NCBI GenBank assembly: GCA_963797535.1 | Contig: CAWCPQ010000001.1 | Coordinates: 620,001 to 684,000 of the forward strand | From: JAWWOL01 sp963797535 | GTDB lineage: Bacteria > Actinomycetota > Actinomycetes > JAWWOL01 | DNA length: 64,000 bases | Reading direction: 5' to 3' | Part shown: piece after piece, positions 46,433 through 54,796 of the stretch | Position numbering within the stretch: position 1 is the stretch's first letter | Layout: each line of letters opens with the position of its first letter | The notes under the pieces: model-generated | The model's input: the letters and a program-made list of their open reading frames with translations, nothing else | What the model was told of the DNA's origin: nothing | Database searches by the model: none | Translations under genes and position numbers: made by a program

Positions 46433-48550
46433 CTAGTTGCCGGTGGTACTTCCCTTGGTGCCGCCGACCTTGGACAGGCTGGAGTGCACGGCGGCGACGA
46501 CGCGGTCGGGCGTGAACCCGAACTGCTCGAACAAGATGGCCGCCGGAGCGCTCGCTCCGTAGTGGTCGAGGCCGAGCATCTCGCCGTGGTCGCCCACGTA
46601 GTCGCGCCAGCCCATCGTGACGGCTGCCTCGACCGACACCCGGATCTTGACCGACGGCGGCAGGACGAGCTGCTGGTAGGCCAGGTCCTGCTCGGCGAAC
46701 CATTCCTGGCACGGCATCGACACGACTCGGGTGGACATGCCCTCGGCCTCGAGCGTCTCGCGGGCGGCCAGGGCCAGCTGCACCTCGGAGCCGGTGGCGA
46801 TGATGATGGCGTCCGGGGTGCCCGACACCGCGTCGGCGAGCACGTAGGCACCCTTGGCGACGCCTTCGGCGGAAGCCAGCACCGTACGGTCGACGGTCGG
46901 CAGGTTCTGCCGGCTGAGGATCAGCCCGGCCGGCCGGTCGGTGTTGCCGAGGATCGTCCGCCAGGCGATCGCGGTCTCGTTGGCGTCCGCGGGGCGCACG
47001 ACGTCGAGGCCGGGGATCGCCCGCAACGCGGCCAGGTGCTCGATCGGCTGGTGGGTCGGGCCGTCCTCACCCAGACCGATGGAGTCGTGTGTCCAGACGT
47101 AGGTCACCGGCAGCTTCATGATCGCGGCAAGGCGCACGGCACCGCGCATGTAGTCGCTGAAGGTCAGGAAGGTGCCGCCGTACGGGCGGGTGCCGCCGTG
47201 CAGCGCGATCCCGTTCAGGATCGAGCCCATCGCATGCTCGCGGATGCCGAAGTGCAGCACTCGTCCGTAGGGACCGCCGCTGAAGGCCTTGGTCTGGCGG
47301 TCCTCCGGCAGGAACGAGGGCTGCCCGTCGGGGGTGGTGTTGTTGCTCTCGGCGAGGTCAGCCGAGCCGCCCCACAGGTCGGGCAGCAGGGGAGCGATGG
47401 CGCTGAGCACCTTGCCGGAAGCCGCTCGGGTGGCGATGCCCTTGTCGCTGGCCTCGAACACCGGCAGTGCGGCGTCCCAGCCCTCGGGGAGCTTGCGCTC
47501 CTTCATCCGCTCGAGCAGCGCGAGCGCCTCGGGGTTGGCGGCGGCCCACGCGTCGAAGCCGGACTGCCAGGCGGCGTGCGCGGCCTGACCGCGGGTGACG
47601 ACCTCGCGGGCGTGGTCGAGGATCTCGGCCGGGACGTCGAAGGACTTGGTCGGGTCCTGCCCCAGTGCGGTCTTGGTCGCGGCAACCTCGTCGGCGCCGA
47701 GGGCCGAACCGTGCGCCTTGCCGGTGCCCTGCTTGTTGGGGGCCGGCCAGCCGATGATCGTGCGGAGCGCGATGAACGACGGCTTGTCCGTGACGGCTTC
47801 CGCTGCGATGAAGGCGTCGTACAACGCCTGCACGTTCTCCTCGTACGACCCGTCGTCAGCCAGCCAGTCCACCCGCTGCACGTGCCAGCCGTACGCGGCA
47901 TAGCGGGCGACCGTGTCCTCGGTGAAGGCGATGTTGGTGTCGTCCTCGATCGAGATGTGGTTGTCGTCCCACAACAGCGTGAGGTTGCCCAGCCGCTGGG
48001 TGCCGGCGATGCTCGAGGCCTCGCCGCTGACGCCCTCCTCGAGGTCGCCGTCGGAGGAGAAGGCGTAGACGTGGTGGTCGAACGGACTCTCGCCGGGCGC
48101 GGTGTCGGGGTCGAACAGGCCGCGCTCGCGACGGGCCGCCATGGCCATGCCGACCGCCATGCCGACACCCTGGCCGAGCGGGCCGGTCGTCGCCTCGACG
48201 CCGATGGTGTGCCCGTGCTCGGGGTGGCCGGGGGTCAGGCTGCCCCACTGGCGCAGGTGCTCGAGGTCCTCGAGGGTCAGCCCGTACCCGGACAGGTAGA
48301 GCTGGATGTACAGCGTCAGGCTCGAGTGCCCGCACGAGAGCACGAACCGGTCCCGGCCGACCCAGTCCGGACTGGTGGGGTCGTGTCGGAGCAGCTTCTG
48401 GAACATGAGGTAGGCCGCGGGGGCCAGGCTCATGGCGGTGCCGGGGTGGCCGTTGCCGGCCTTCTCCACGGCGTCCATGGCCAGGGCTCGTACGACATTG
48501 ACGGCAGCGTTGTCCGCGTCCGTCCACTCGAGTGACTTCGGGCTGCTCAC
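46433..48550 (-). CDS. tkt: Transketolase
   Basis: 705 residues from GTG 48550; the frame is open upstream to 48592. Thiamine-diphosphate fold: KAGNGHPGTAMSLAP, GPLGQGVGMAVGMA, SSDGDLEEGVSGEASS (TPP motif), WDDNHISIEDDT, SAIAPLLPDLWGGSADL, DSIGLGEDGPTHQPIEHL and IATGSEVQLAL. Moves two-carbon units between sugar phosphates. First gene of the minus-strand pentose phosphate operon and divergent from ctaB. Confidence 0.97.
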   Translation of the reverse strand: MSSPKSLEWTDADNAAVNVVRALAMDAVEKAGNGHPGTAMSLAPAAYLMFQKLLRHDPTSPDWVGRDRFVLSCGHSSLTLYIQLYLSGYGLTLEDLEHLRQWGSLTPGHPEHGHTIGVEATTGPLGQGVGMAVGMAMAARRERGLFDPDTAPGESPFDHHVYAFSSDGDLEEGVSGEASSIAGTQRLGNLTLLWDDNHISIEDDTNIAFTEDTVARYAAYGWHVQRVDWLADDGSYEENVQALYDAFIAAEAVTDKPSFIALRTIIGWPAPNKQGTGKAHGSALGADEVAATKTALGQDPTKSFDVPAEILDHAREVVTRGQAAHAAWQSGFDAWAAANPEALALLERMKERKLPEGWDAALPVFEASDKGIATRAASGKVLSAIAPLLPDLWGGSADLAESNNTTPDGQPSFLPEDRQTKAFSGGPYGRVLHFGIREHAMGSILNGIALHGGTRPYGGTFLTFSDYMRGAVRLAAIMKLPVTYVWTHDSIGLGEDGPTHQPIEHLAALRAIPGLDVVRPADANETAIAWRTILGNTDRPAGLILSRQNLPTVDRTVLASAEGVAKGAYVLADAVSGTPDAIIIATGSEVQLALAARETLEAEGMSTRVVSMPCQEWFAEQDLAYQQLVLPPSVKIRVSVEAAVTMGWRDYVGDHGEMLGLDHYGASAPAAILFEQFGFTPDRVVAAVHSSLSKVGGTKGSTTGN

Positions 48551-48652
48551 CGGGGGGTGTGCTCCTCTCGGGGGCCGGGCGTCCGGGTGCATCCCGTGGG
48601 CCTGACGATGGCGGTGCAGGGGACGGTTTCATCACAAGATCGGTACGGGGGC

Positions 48653-48658
48653 AGCCTA
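48653..48658 (-). promoter_or_regulatory. Candidate -10 of the tkt operon
   Basis: TAGGCT on the minus strand about 103 bases before GTG 48550, in the tkt/ctaB divergent region. No convincing -35 at ideal spacing, so the call rests on the motif recurring elsewhere in this window. Confidence 0.35.
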
Positions 48659-48775
48659 CCCGCGACGCGCAATCGACAAGCAGGCCCCGGTCGGTCTGTT
48701 CGAGCTTGCCGGGCGTAGCATCAATCCCGGCCCGCACCCGGCGCAGCTACTCCTCTCCCCAAGGATCATCAACCT

Positions 48776-49747
48776 GTGACGACTCTCGCCTCTCCGGCTC
48801 AAGAAGCCTCAGGAGCGCCGTTCCCGGTTGTCGTGCCCGGTCGGGACCCGGTGACCGGTCGTCGCCAGCTCCGGCCACTGGTGGGCGCGCTGATCGCCTT
48901 GACCAAGCCGCGGATCATCGAGCTGCTGCTCATCACCACCGTTCCGGCCATGGTGCTGGCGGCCGGGGGCTGGCCCTCGACCATGGTGGTCCTGCTGACC
49001 CTCGTCGGCGGCACGATGGCCGCCGGCAGTGCCAACACCATCAACTGCTACGTCGACCGCGACATCGACCAGGTGATGAAGCGCACCTCGCGCCGCCCGC
49101 TGGCCCAGGCCAAGGCGCTGGTCAGTCCGGTCGAGGCGCTGGTCTTCGGCATCGTGCTCGGAGTCGGCGCCACCTGCCTGCTCGGCCTCGCGGTCAACTG
49201 GCCGTCGGCGCTGCTCGCCGATGCCGCGATCGCGTTCTACGTCTTCGTCTACACCCTGGGGCTCAAGCGCCGCACCCCGAACAACATCGTGATCGGCGGC
49301 GCGGCCGGCTGCTTCCCGGTGCTGATCGGCTGGGCGGCCGTGACCGGCAGCCTGGCCTGGCCGGCGTGGGTGATGTTCGGCATCGTGTTCTTCTGGACGC
49401 CGCCGCACTTCTGGGCGCTGGCCATGAAGTTCAAGGACGACTACGCCGCCGCCGGTGTGCCGATGCTGCCGGTGGTCGCCGACGAGGCCACCGTCACCCG
49501 CAAGATCACGTTCTACTCGTACGCCATGGTCGCGACGTCGCTGCTGCTCGTGCCGGTGGGCGACGCCGGCTGGCTGTACGGCATCACCGCCGTGGTGCTC
49601 GGCGTGATGTTCCTTCGCGAGGCGCACCTGCTCCAGGGTCGGGTCGCGCGTGGTCAGAACCCGAAGCCGATGCGGCTGTTCCACTGGTCCATCACCTACC
49701 TGACGCTGCTGTTCGTAGCGATCGCCGTCGGCCAGTTCATCGGCTGA
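48776..49747 (+). CDS. ctaB: Protoheme IX farnesyltransferase (heme O synthase)
   Basis: 323 residues from GTG 48776. UbiA-type prenyltransferase with about nine membrane helices: LTKPRIIELLLITTVPAM, the Asp-rich NCYVDRDIDQVMKRTSRRPL, second Asp-containing loop around FKDDYAAAGVPMLP, and IVFFWTPPHFWALAMKF. Adds a farnesyl group to heme B to make heme O for cytochrome oxidase. TAGCAT at 48716-48721 is a possible -10. The usual ctaB-ctaA neighbourhood with tkt is retained. Confidence 0.95.
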   Translation: MTTLASPAQEASGAPFPVVVPGRDPVTGRRQLRPLVGALIALTKPRIIELLLITTVPAMVLAAGGWPSTMVVLLTLVGGTMAAGSANTINCYVDRDIDQVMKRTSRRPLAQAKALVSPVEALVFGIVLGVGATCLLGLAVNWPSALLADAAIAFYVFVYTLGLKRRTPNNIVIGGAAGCFPVLIGWAAVTGSLAWPAWVMFGIVFFWTPPHFWALAMKFKDDYAAAGVPMLPVVADEATVTRKITFYSYAMVATSLLLVPVGDAGWLYGITAVVLGVMFLREAHLLQGRVARGQNPKPMRLFHWSITYLTLLFVAIAVGQFIG

Positions 49748-49751
49748 GCAC

Positions 49752-50351
49752 ATGGCATCGACCAAGCCCCCGTCCCTGTGGCTGTCCCAGCAGCCCGAGG
49801 CTGACGCGTTGCTGGCCCGAAGCCCGCTCGCCCTGCTGATCGGCATGGTGCTGGACCAGCAGATCCCGTTGGAGAAGGCGTTCACATCGCCTTGGGTGCT
49901 CGAGCAGCGGATCGGGCGCGACCTCGACGCTGCTGACCTCGCTGGGCGAGATCCCGAGGCGTTCGCGCTGCTGTTCTCCACCCCGCCGGCACTGCACCGA
50001 TTCCCCGGTGCGATGGCCGCGCGGGTGCAGGCGCTGTGCCAGGCGGTCGTCGACGACTACGACGGCGATGCTTCGGCCATCTGGCTGACGGCGACGTCCG
50101 GGCCGGAGCTGTTCAAGCGGATGAAGGCGCTGCCCGGCTTCGGGGAGCAGAAGGCCAAGATCTTCGTGGCGCTGCTGGGCAAGCAGTTCGGCGTACAGCC
50201 CGAGGGTTGGGCGACCAGTGCCGGTGCGTACGGGGCGGCGGGCTCGTTGCTGTCCGTCGCCGACATTCGCGACGCGGCCTCGCTCGCGCAGGTGCGCGCG
50301 TACAAGAAGCAGGCGAAGGCGGCCGCGGCCGCCGCCAAGTCCTCCCGCTGA
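49752..50351 (+). CDS. HhH-GPD-type base excision repair family protein
   Basis: 199 residues, four bases after ctaB. LIGMVLDQQIPLEKAFTSP, FPGAMAARVQALCQAVV and the helix-hairpin-helix LPGFGEQKAKIFVALLG match the small HhH-GPD proteins of actinobacteria (TIGR03252 type). The glycosylase catalytic Lys/Asp after the hairpin is not obvious, so activity is uncertain. Alanine-rich basic tail (KKQAKAAAAAAKSSR). Its stop codon lies within the first unit of a tandem repeat. Confidence 0.78.
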   Translation: MASTKPPSLWLSQQPEADALLARSPLALLIGMVLDQQIPLEKAFTSPWVLEQRIGRDLDAADLAGRDPEAFALLFSTPPALHRFPGAMAARVQALCQAVVDDYDGDASAIWLTATSGPELFKRMKALPGFGEQKAKIFVALLGKQFGVQPEGWATSAGAYGAAGSLLSVADIRDAASLAQVRAYKKQAKAAAAAAKSSR

Positions 50352-50648
50352 TCACTGGTGCGGGTGTCCCGGATGGCGCCGGTTTCGGTGCGTTGTGCAC
50401 CGGTGATCGCGGCGGTCGGGTGGGTGATCACTGGTGCGCTGTGTCCCGTATGGGGCCGGTTTCGGTGCGTTGTGCACCGGTGATCGCCGGTCGGGTGGGT
50501 GATCACTGGTGCGTGTGTCCCGTATGGGGCCGGTTTCGGTGCGTTGTGCACCGGTGATCGCGGCGGTGGTGATCACTGGTGCGCAGTGTCCCGTACAGCG
50601 CCGGTTTTCGGTGCGTTGTGCACCGGTGATCGCGGCCGTCGGGTGGGT
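50349..50648 (+). repeat. Four tandem ~75-bp repeats with internal inverted repeats
   Basis: Units begin at 50349, 50425, 50500 and 50570, each opening with TGATCACTGGTGC and containing GTGCGTTGTGCACCGGTGATCG; periods are 76, 75, 70 and about 78 bases. In every unit GATCACTGGTGC and the later GCACCGGTGATC form an imperfect 12-bp inverted repeat around a ~35-base middle with a CGGTTTCGGTGCG core. The periods are not multiples of three and the region codes for nothing credible. It fills the 365-base gap between the HhH-GPD gene and the PadR gene. Confidence 0.9.
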
Positions 50649-50649
50649 G

Positions 50650-50690
50650 AACGATATGTCGTTGACAAGAGTTAGATCGCGATATATCGT
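50650..50690 (+). promoter_or_regulatory. padR promoter with two operator-like palindromes
   Basis: TTGACA (50662-50667) and TATCGT (50685-50690) are 17 bases apart. Palindrome AACGATATGTCGTT (50650-50663) touches the -35 and CGATATATCG (50680-50689) covers the -10. The shared CGATAT half-sites suggest that PadR represses its own operon. Confidence 0.7.
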
Positions 50691-50716
50691 TCATGTATCG
50701 CAGAAAGGAGAACATC

Positions 50717-51397
50717 ATGCGATACACACAAGGCACCGAGACCGGTGCACACGATGTCCACGACGCCCACGAGGGACACCCGGGTCACCGGGAAGGCCGC
50801 GGCTTTCGCCGCGGCTTTGAGGCACGCGGCCGCTTCGGCGGTCGGCCCGGATTCGAGGGCGGCTTCGAAGGCCGAGGCGGCCACGTCCGCGGTGGCCGAG
50901 GCGGACGGGGACGAGCCCAGCGTGGCGACGTCCGCGCCGCCGCCCTGATCCTGCTGGCGGAGCAGCCGATGCACGGCTACCAGCTGATGCAGGCGATGGC
51001 CGAGCGCACCAACGGGGTGTGGCGGCCGAGTCCCGGCGCGATCTACCCCACGATTGCCCAGCTCGAGGACGAGGGACTCGTCACGACGCTGGCCGAGGGC
51101 GGCCGCAAGCTGGTCACCCTCACCGACGCCGGCCGGACCTATCTGGCCGACAATGCCGAGGCCATCGGCGATCCGTTCGCCGGTCAGGTCGGCGCAACCA
51201 GCCCGGGCCACGACCTCCGGTCGGCGCTCGAGGAGGTCCACGCGGCCACCAGGGTGGTCGGTCGGTCCGGCACCGAGGCTCAGGTTGCCGCGGCGTTCGC
51301 CGTACTCGGCGAGGCCCGTCGGTCGCTCTACCTGATCCTGGCCGAGGGCGCTGCAGCGGCCGAGCCGGCTGCGACCACCGAGGAACCCACCTCGTGA
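50717..51397 (+). CDS. PadR-family transcriptional regulator
   Basis: 226 residues from ATG 50717 with AAAGGAG upstream. Residues 1-70 are His-, Gly- and Arg-rich (DAHEGHPGHREG, RGGRGGRGRAQRG); ~75-150 is the PadR winged helix (AALILLAEQPMHGYQLMQAM, PSPGAIYPTIAQLEDEGLV, RKLVTLTDAGRTYL); the C-terminus is a helical dimer region. Related regulators are repressors that bind small hydrophobic molecules. Co-transcribed with a siderophore-interacting protein (GTGA overlap), so the inducer may relate to redox or iron chemistry; this is inference. Confidence 0.88.
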   Translation: MRYTQGTETGAHDVHDAHEGHPGHREGRGFRRGFEARGRFGGRPGFEGGFEGRGGHVRGGRGGRGRAQRGDVRAAALILLAEQPMHGYQLMQAMAERTNGVWRPSPGAIYPTIAQLEDEGLVTTLAEGGRKLVTLTDAGRTYLADNAEAIGDPFAGQVGATSPGHDLRSALEEVHAATRVVGRSGTEAQVAAAFAVLGEARRSLYLILAEGAAAAEPAATTEEPTS

Positions 51398-52188
51398 GCA
51401 CACCGGCACCGCAGCGGCGTGATCGTCCGGCCATGACCGGCATCGTCACCCGGACCGAGTGGATCACCCCCCACTTGGTCCGGGTGGTGCTCGGCGGCGC
51501 AGGGCTGCACGGCTTCCGGGCGGGGGACTTCACCGACCACTACGTCAAGCTGGTCCTGACCGATCCCGCCACCGGCGAGTCGGTCCGGCGCACCTATACC
51601 GTTCGCCGCTGGGACGCCGACGCCGGCGAGCTGTGGATCGACTTCGTGGCTCACGGCGACGAGGGGCTCGCCGGTCCGTGGGCAGCCAACGCCCGACCCG
51701 GCGACGAGATCGCGCTGAGCGGCCCCGGCGGGGAGTACGCGCCGGACCCGTCGGCGGACTGGCACCTGTTCGTGGGCGACGCGAGTGCGATCCCGGCGAT
51801 CAGTGCCGCTCTCGAGCGGGTCCCGTACGGCATCCCGGCGTTGGCGTTCCTCGAGATCGAGGGGCCGGCGGAGGAGCACAAGCTGGAGTCGCCGGGAGCC
51901 CTCACCGTGACCTGGCTCGACCGTACCGGCGCCGGTCCCGAGCTGTTGGCCGACGCGGTACGAGCTGCGTCGTTGCCGCTCGGGCGGGTGCACGCGTTCG
52001 TCCACGGCGAGGCTGCTTCGGTACGCGCGGTCCGGCGGCACCTGCTGGTCGAGCGCGGAGTTGCCCGCGCGGACCTGTCCGTGTCGGGCTACTGGAAGCG
52101 CGGTCGGACCGAGGAAGGCTGGCGTGCGGACAAGCCGGACTGGCAGCGTCAGGTCGCCGGCGACGAAATCGCCGGCCCGGTCAGCTGA
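51394..52188 (+). CDS. Siderophore-interacting protein (FAD-dependent ferric reductase type)
   Basis: 264 residues from GTG 51394. FAD-binding barrel with GDFTDHYVKLVL and RRTYTVRRWD; the NAD(P)-like domain with HLFVGDASAIPAISAALE; and the family C-terminus HGEAASVRAVRRHLL ... VSGYWKRGRTEEGW. ViuB/SIP-type proteins reduce ferric siderophores in the cytoplasm to free iron. Here it is controlled with a PadR regulator, not a visible Fur/DtxR site. Convergent with ctaA, whose open frame runs antisense across this whole gene. Confidence 0.9.
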   Translation: MSTPAPQRRDRPAMTGIVTRTEWITPHLVRVVLGGAGLHGFRAGDFTDHYVKLVLTDPATGESVRRTYTVRRWDADAGELWIDFVAHGDEGLAGPWAANARPGDEIALSGPGGEYAPDPSADWHLFVGDASAIPAISAALERVPYGIPALAFLEIEGPAEEHKLESPGALTVTWLDRTGAGPELLADAVRAASLPLGRVHAFVHGEAASVRAVRRHLLVERGVARADLSVSGYWKRGRTEEGWRADKPDWQRQVAGDEIAGPVS

Positions 52189-53190
52189 GCAGCTGGGGGG
52201 AGGTCGTCGTGCTGAGTGGATTGGTCTGGACCGTGTGGGGCGGATGCTCGTCGGCGATGCCAGCGGACCCCGGTCACGCAGCGACAGCACCAGCCAGGTG
52301 GTGGCAGCAGCAATGGTCGTGGCCCCGATCAGGTGCAGCTCGACCAGCCCTGACGGCAGCTTGGTGAAGTACTGCACGTAGCCGATGACGCCCTGCGCCA
52401 GCTCGGCGGCCAGCAGCCAGCCGGCCGCCCGTCGCACCCGGGCTGGTGCCCGTACGGCAGCCAGCGTCACCACGAGAGCGATGGTCAGGCCGACCAGCAG
52501 GAACACCGAGTCGGCGTGCAGCTGGGTGACGAGCTCGGGATCGAGGCCGTTGCGCTTGGCGGTGGCGTCGCCGGCGTGCGGACCGCTGCCGGTGACGATC
52601 GTGCCCAGGACGAGCACGACTCCCACCAGGGCAGCCAGCCCCAGCACCAGCAGCCGCAACAACGGCTCGGTCAGCAGGCGCGGCGCCTCGTCGCCCTCGG
52701 TGCTGCGCCGGAGCAGCAGCGTGGCGGCCGCGACCATGACCATCGAGGCCAGGAAGTGCACCATCACCACCCATGGGTTGAGGTGGGTGAGCACGGTGAT
52801 GCCGCCGAGCACCGCCTGCAACGGCACTGCGCCGAGCAGCAGCCAGGAGAGCACGGCGACGTCCCTGCGACGTGGCCGCGCACGCATCGCGATGATGACG
52901 GTCGCCACGCCGATGGTGATCAGGACGGTGATCAGCAGCCGGTTTCCCAGCTCGATCCAGTGGTGGTAGGCGGTCGGCTCGTGCGCGGTGCCGGTCAGGC
53001 AGTGCGGCCAGGTCGGGCAGCCGAGACCGGAGTCGGTCAGCCGGACAGCACCGCCGGTGGCGACGAGCGCCATGTTGGCGACCAACGTCGCGATCGCCGC
53101 CCGGCGCATGGTGGCCGGGGTCGGTCGGTCGAGCAGCCGGCGCAGACCGGTGTGCGAAGACTGCTGAGGCAGGGCAACGGTGGCGGACAT
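52181..53190 (-). CDS. ctaA: Heme A synthase, 3' end uncertain
   Basis: From ATG 53190. COX15/CtaA membrane protein with about eight helices: ATGGAVRLTDSGLGCPTWPHC, ELGNRLLITVLI (heme-ligand His region nearby), VMVHFLASMVMVAAATLL and LHLIGATTIAAATTWLVLSL. Converts heme O to heme A. The conserved part ends near 52260, but no in-frame stop occurs until 51328. A single missing base, for example in the CCCCCC run at about 52195-52200, would bring in the stop at 52181 and give a ~336-residue protein, the normal length. The end given here assumes that correction. Confidence 0.8.
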
Positions 53191-53245
53191 CGGCTCCGAT
53201 GGTACGGCCAGCAGGGCGCCCGTACAGCCGCCGGGCGGCCGCACA

Positions 53246-53719
53246 TCAGCGCAGCAGCGCGCGCTCGGTCTCGGTCGTGCTCCACGCCGCCGCGGCGGTC
53301 AGGGCGGCGCCGCAGAAGATGGCGTTCCACAGTGGAGCCGTGCCGGTGGAACCGTTCTGGAAGGACAGCACGAACGCCGCGATGATCGTCCAGGCGCCGA
53401 GACCAAAACTGAGCCACGGCGTGCGGGGCAGCTGCGGCCGGACCAGGTGGGCCAGGCCGTTGAGGGCCAGGATCGCGCCGACCACGACGTCGTTCCACTT
53501 GAGTACGGACGACCCGCCGAAGCCGACGATCCAGGGCGACACGGCGAGCCAGAGGCCGACCAGCAGCTCGACGGTCGCGGCGATCCTGGTCACGGAGGTC
53601 GTCCGGCGTTCCCTGGCGGCCGGGTCGCCGACGCTCGCCGCTGCCTGGTCGGCGAAGTCCGTGTCCGGGTAGGCGCTGTTGGTGTCCTGGCCACTGTTGG
53701 TGGTCCGCGGCTCACGCAC
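53246..53719 (-). CDS. SPW-repeat membrane protein
   Basis: 157 residues from GTG 53719 (GGAGAG upstream); ATG 53761 and 53755 are possible longer starts. About 55 hydrophilic residues, then four hydrophobic segments. The first repeat carries LWLAVSPWIVGFGGSSVLKWND (the SPW signature, given here across helix and loop) and the second WLSFGLGAWTIIAAFVLSFQ. SPW proteins are small four-helix membrane proteins of unknown function. Single gene next to sufR, divergent. Confidence 0.78.
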   Translation of the reverse strand: MREPRTTNSGQDTNSAYPDTDFADQAAASVGDPAARERRTTSVTRIAATVELLVGLWLAVSPWIVGFGGSSVLKWNDVVVGAILALNGLAHLVRPQLPRTPWLSFGLGAWTIIAAFVLSFQNGSTGTAPLWNAIFCGAALTAAAAWSTTETERALLR

Positions 53720-53963
53720 GGGGCTCTCCGATGATCGGCCCGGGGACGGGATCATGGTCATCGGTTCGCGTGCCCCCTCGGTCCCTGTCGGCGCACTGCC
53801 CAGCAGATCGTCGCGAATGTTTGCCTCGGTTTGCCCGTACTTCACCGTTTCAATCCGCATCGTCACGGTCCGATTCACGACGGCTTGTCCGGGTCCGGGC
53901 CCGGTCACTCGTCGCGCCTCGGCTGAGCGTGATCTTTGCCTCATTGCCGACCGCGGTTTCGGT

Positions 53964-53999
53964 TTGGAGCGCTCGACCCATTTAGGTAACATCACTGTT
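53964..53999 (+). promoter_or_regulatory. sufR promoter and palindrome
   Basis: TTGGAG (53964-53969), 17-base spacer, TAACAT (53987-53992), then GTG 54000 seven bases on. AACATCACTGTT (53988-53999) is an AACA-N4-TGTT palindrome over the -10, a candidate SufR operator. Confidence 0.5.
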
Positions 54000-54796
54000 G
54001 TGAAATCCCATGGCACGCTCCTCGACGGCTCCCAGCCGCTCGCGCAGCCGCTTCCGGTGCCTCCCGCACCCGCCTCCAACGCGGAGCAGGCAGTCGCGGT
54101 TCCCGCTGACGCCCGCACCCGCGACCGGGTCGCCAAGACCATGCTCGAGCACGGGCCGATCAACGCCGCCACCCTGGCCGACCTGCTGGGGCTCACGCCC
54201 GCTGCCGTTCGCCGCCACCTCGACGCCATGACGGCCGAGGGCCGCGTCATCGAGGTCGCCGAGCGTCCCGTACGCGGCAAAGTTCGCGGCCGTGGTCGTC
54301 CGGCCAAGCTCTTCGCTCTGTCCGAGGCCGGTCGCAACGCTTTTCCGCACGGGTACGACGAGCTGGCCATCTCCGCGTTGCGATTCCTCGACGAGACCGG
54401 CGGCGAGGCTGCGGTCAAGGCGTTCGCCGAGCGTCGGCTGGCCGGGGTGGAGGAGCGCTACCTCGGCGCTGCTCGGAGCGACGAACGACCCCGCCGACAG
54501 CGAGGCTCGACTCGAGGCGCTGTCCGCGGCGCTGTCCGCCGACGGCTTCGCCGCGTCCACCCGAGGTCACCGGCACCGGCGTCCAGCTCTGCCAGCACCA
54601 CTGCCCGGTGGCTCACGTTGCCCAGGAGTTCCCCGCGCTCTGCGACGCCGAGACGGCGGCCTTCAGCCGGCTGCTCGGCACCCATGTCCAGCGTTTGGCC
54701 ACCCTCGCCCACGGCGACGGTGTCTGCACCACGCACGTTCCGCTGCACGGCTCCACCACCCCCACCACCCCCGTGACCGGGAGGGACCCCGCATGA
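54000..54796 (+). pseudogene. sufR: Fe-S cluster-sensing regulator SufR, frameshifted as read
   Basis: From GTG 54000. Winged helix with GPINAATLADLLGLTPAAVRRHLDAM, then GRGRPAKLFALSEAGRNAFP, then the iron-sulfur ligand region GVQLCQHHCPVAHVAQEFP and CDAETAAF with its cysteines. The protein is split over three frames: an extra base near 54471 (between YLGA and LGATNDPAD) and another near 54565 (before VTGTGVQLC). Removing both gives ~264 residues ending at TGA 54794-54796, which overlaps the sufB ATG. Known role: [4Fe-4S]-dependent repressor of the suf operon. Sequence error is more likely than true decay. Confidence 0.82.

Noticed and set aside
45215..48535. 1106-codon open frame antisense to tal and tkt
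   Set aside because: Runs across two well-recognised genes with no domain motif of its own; shadow of GC-rich third positions.
50349..50648. CRISPR array
   Set aside because: Units are contiguous and similar over their whole length, with no unique spacers and no cas genes.
50349..50736. Short minus-strand frames (HNAPKPAPYGTH-like repeats) in the tandem repeat
   Set aside because: The repeat reads open in several frames because of its composition, and periods of 70-78 bases break the frame between units; not coding.
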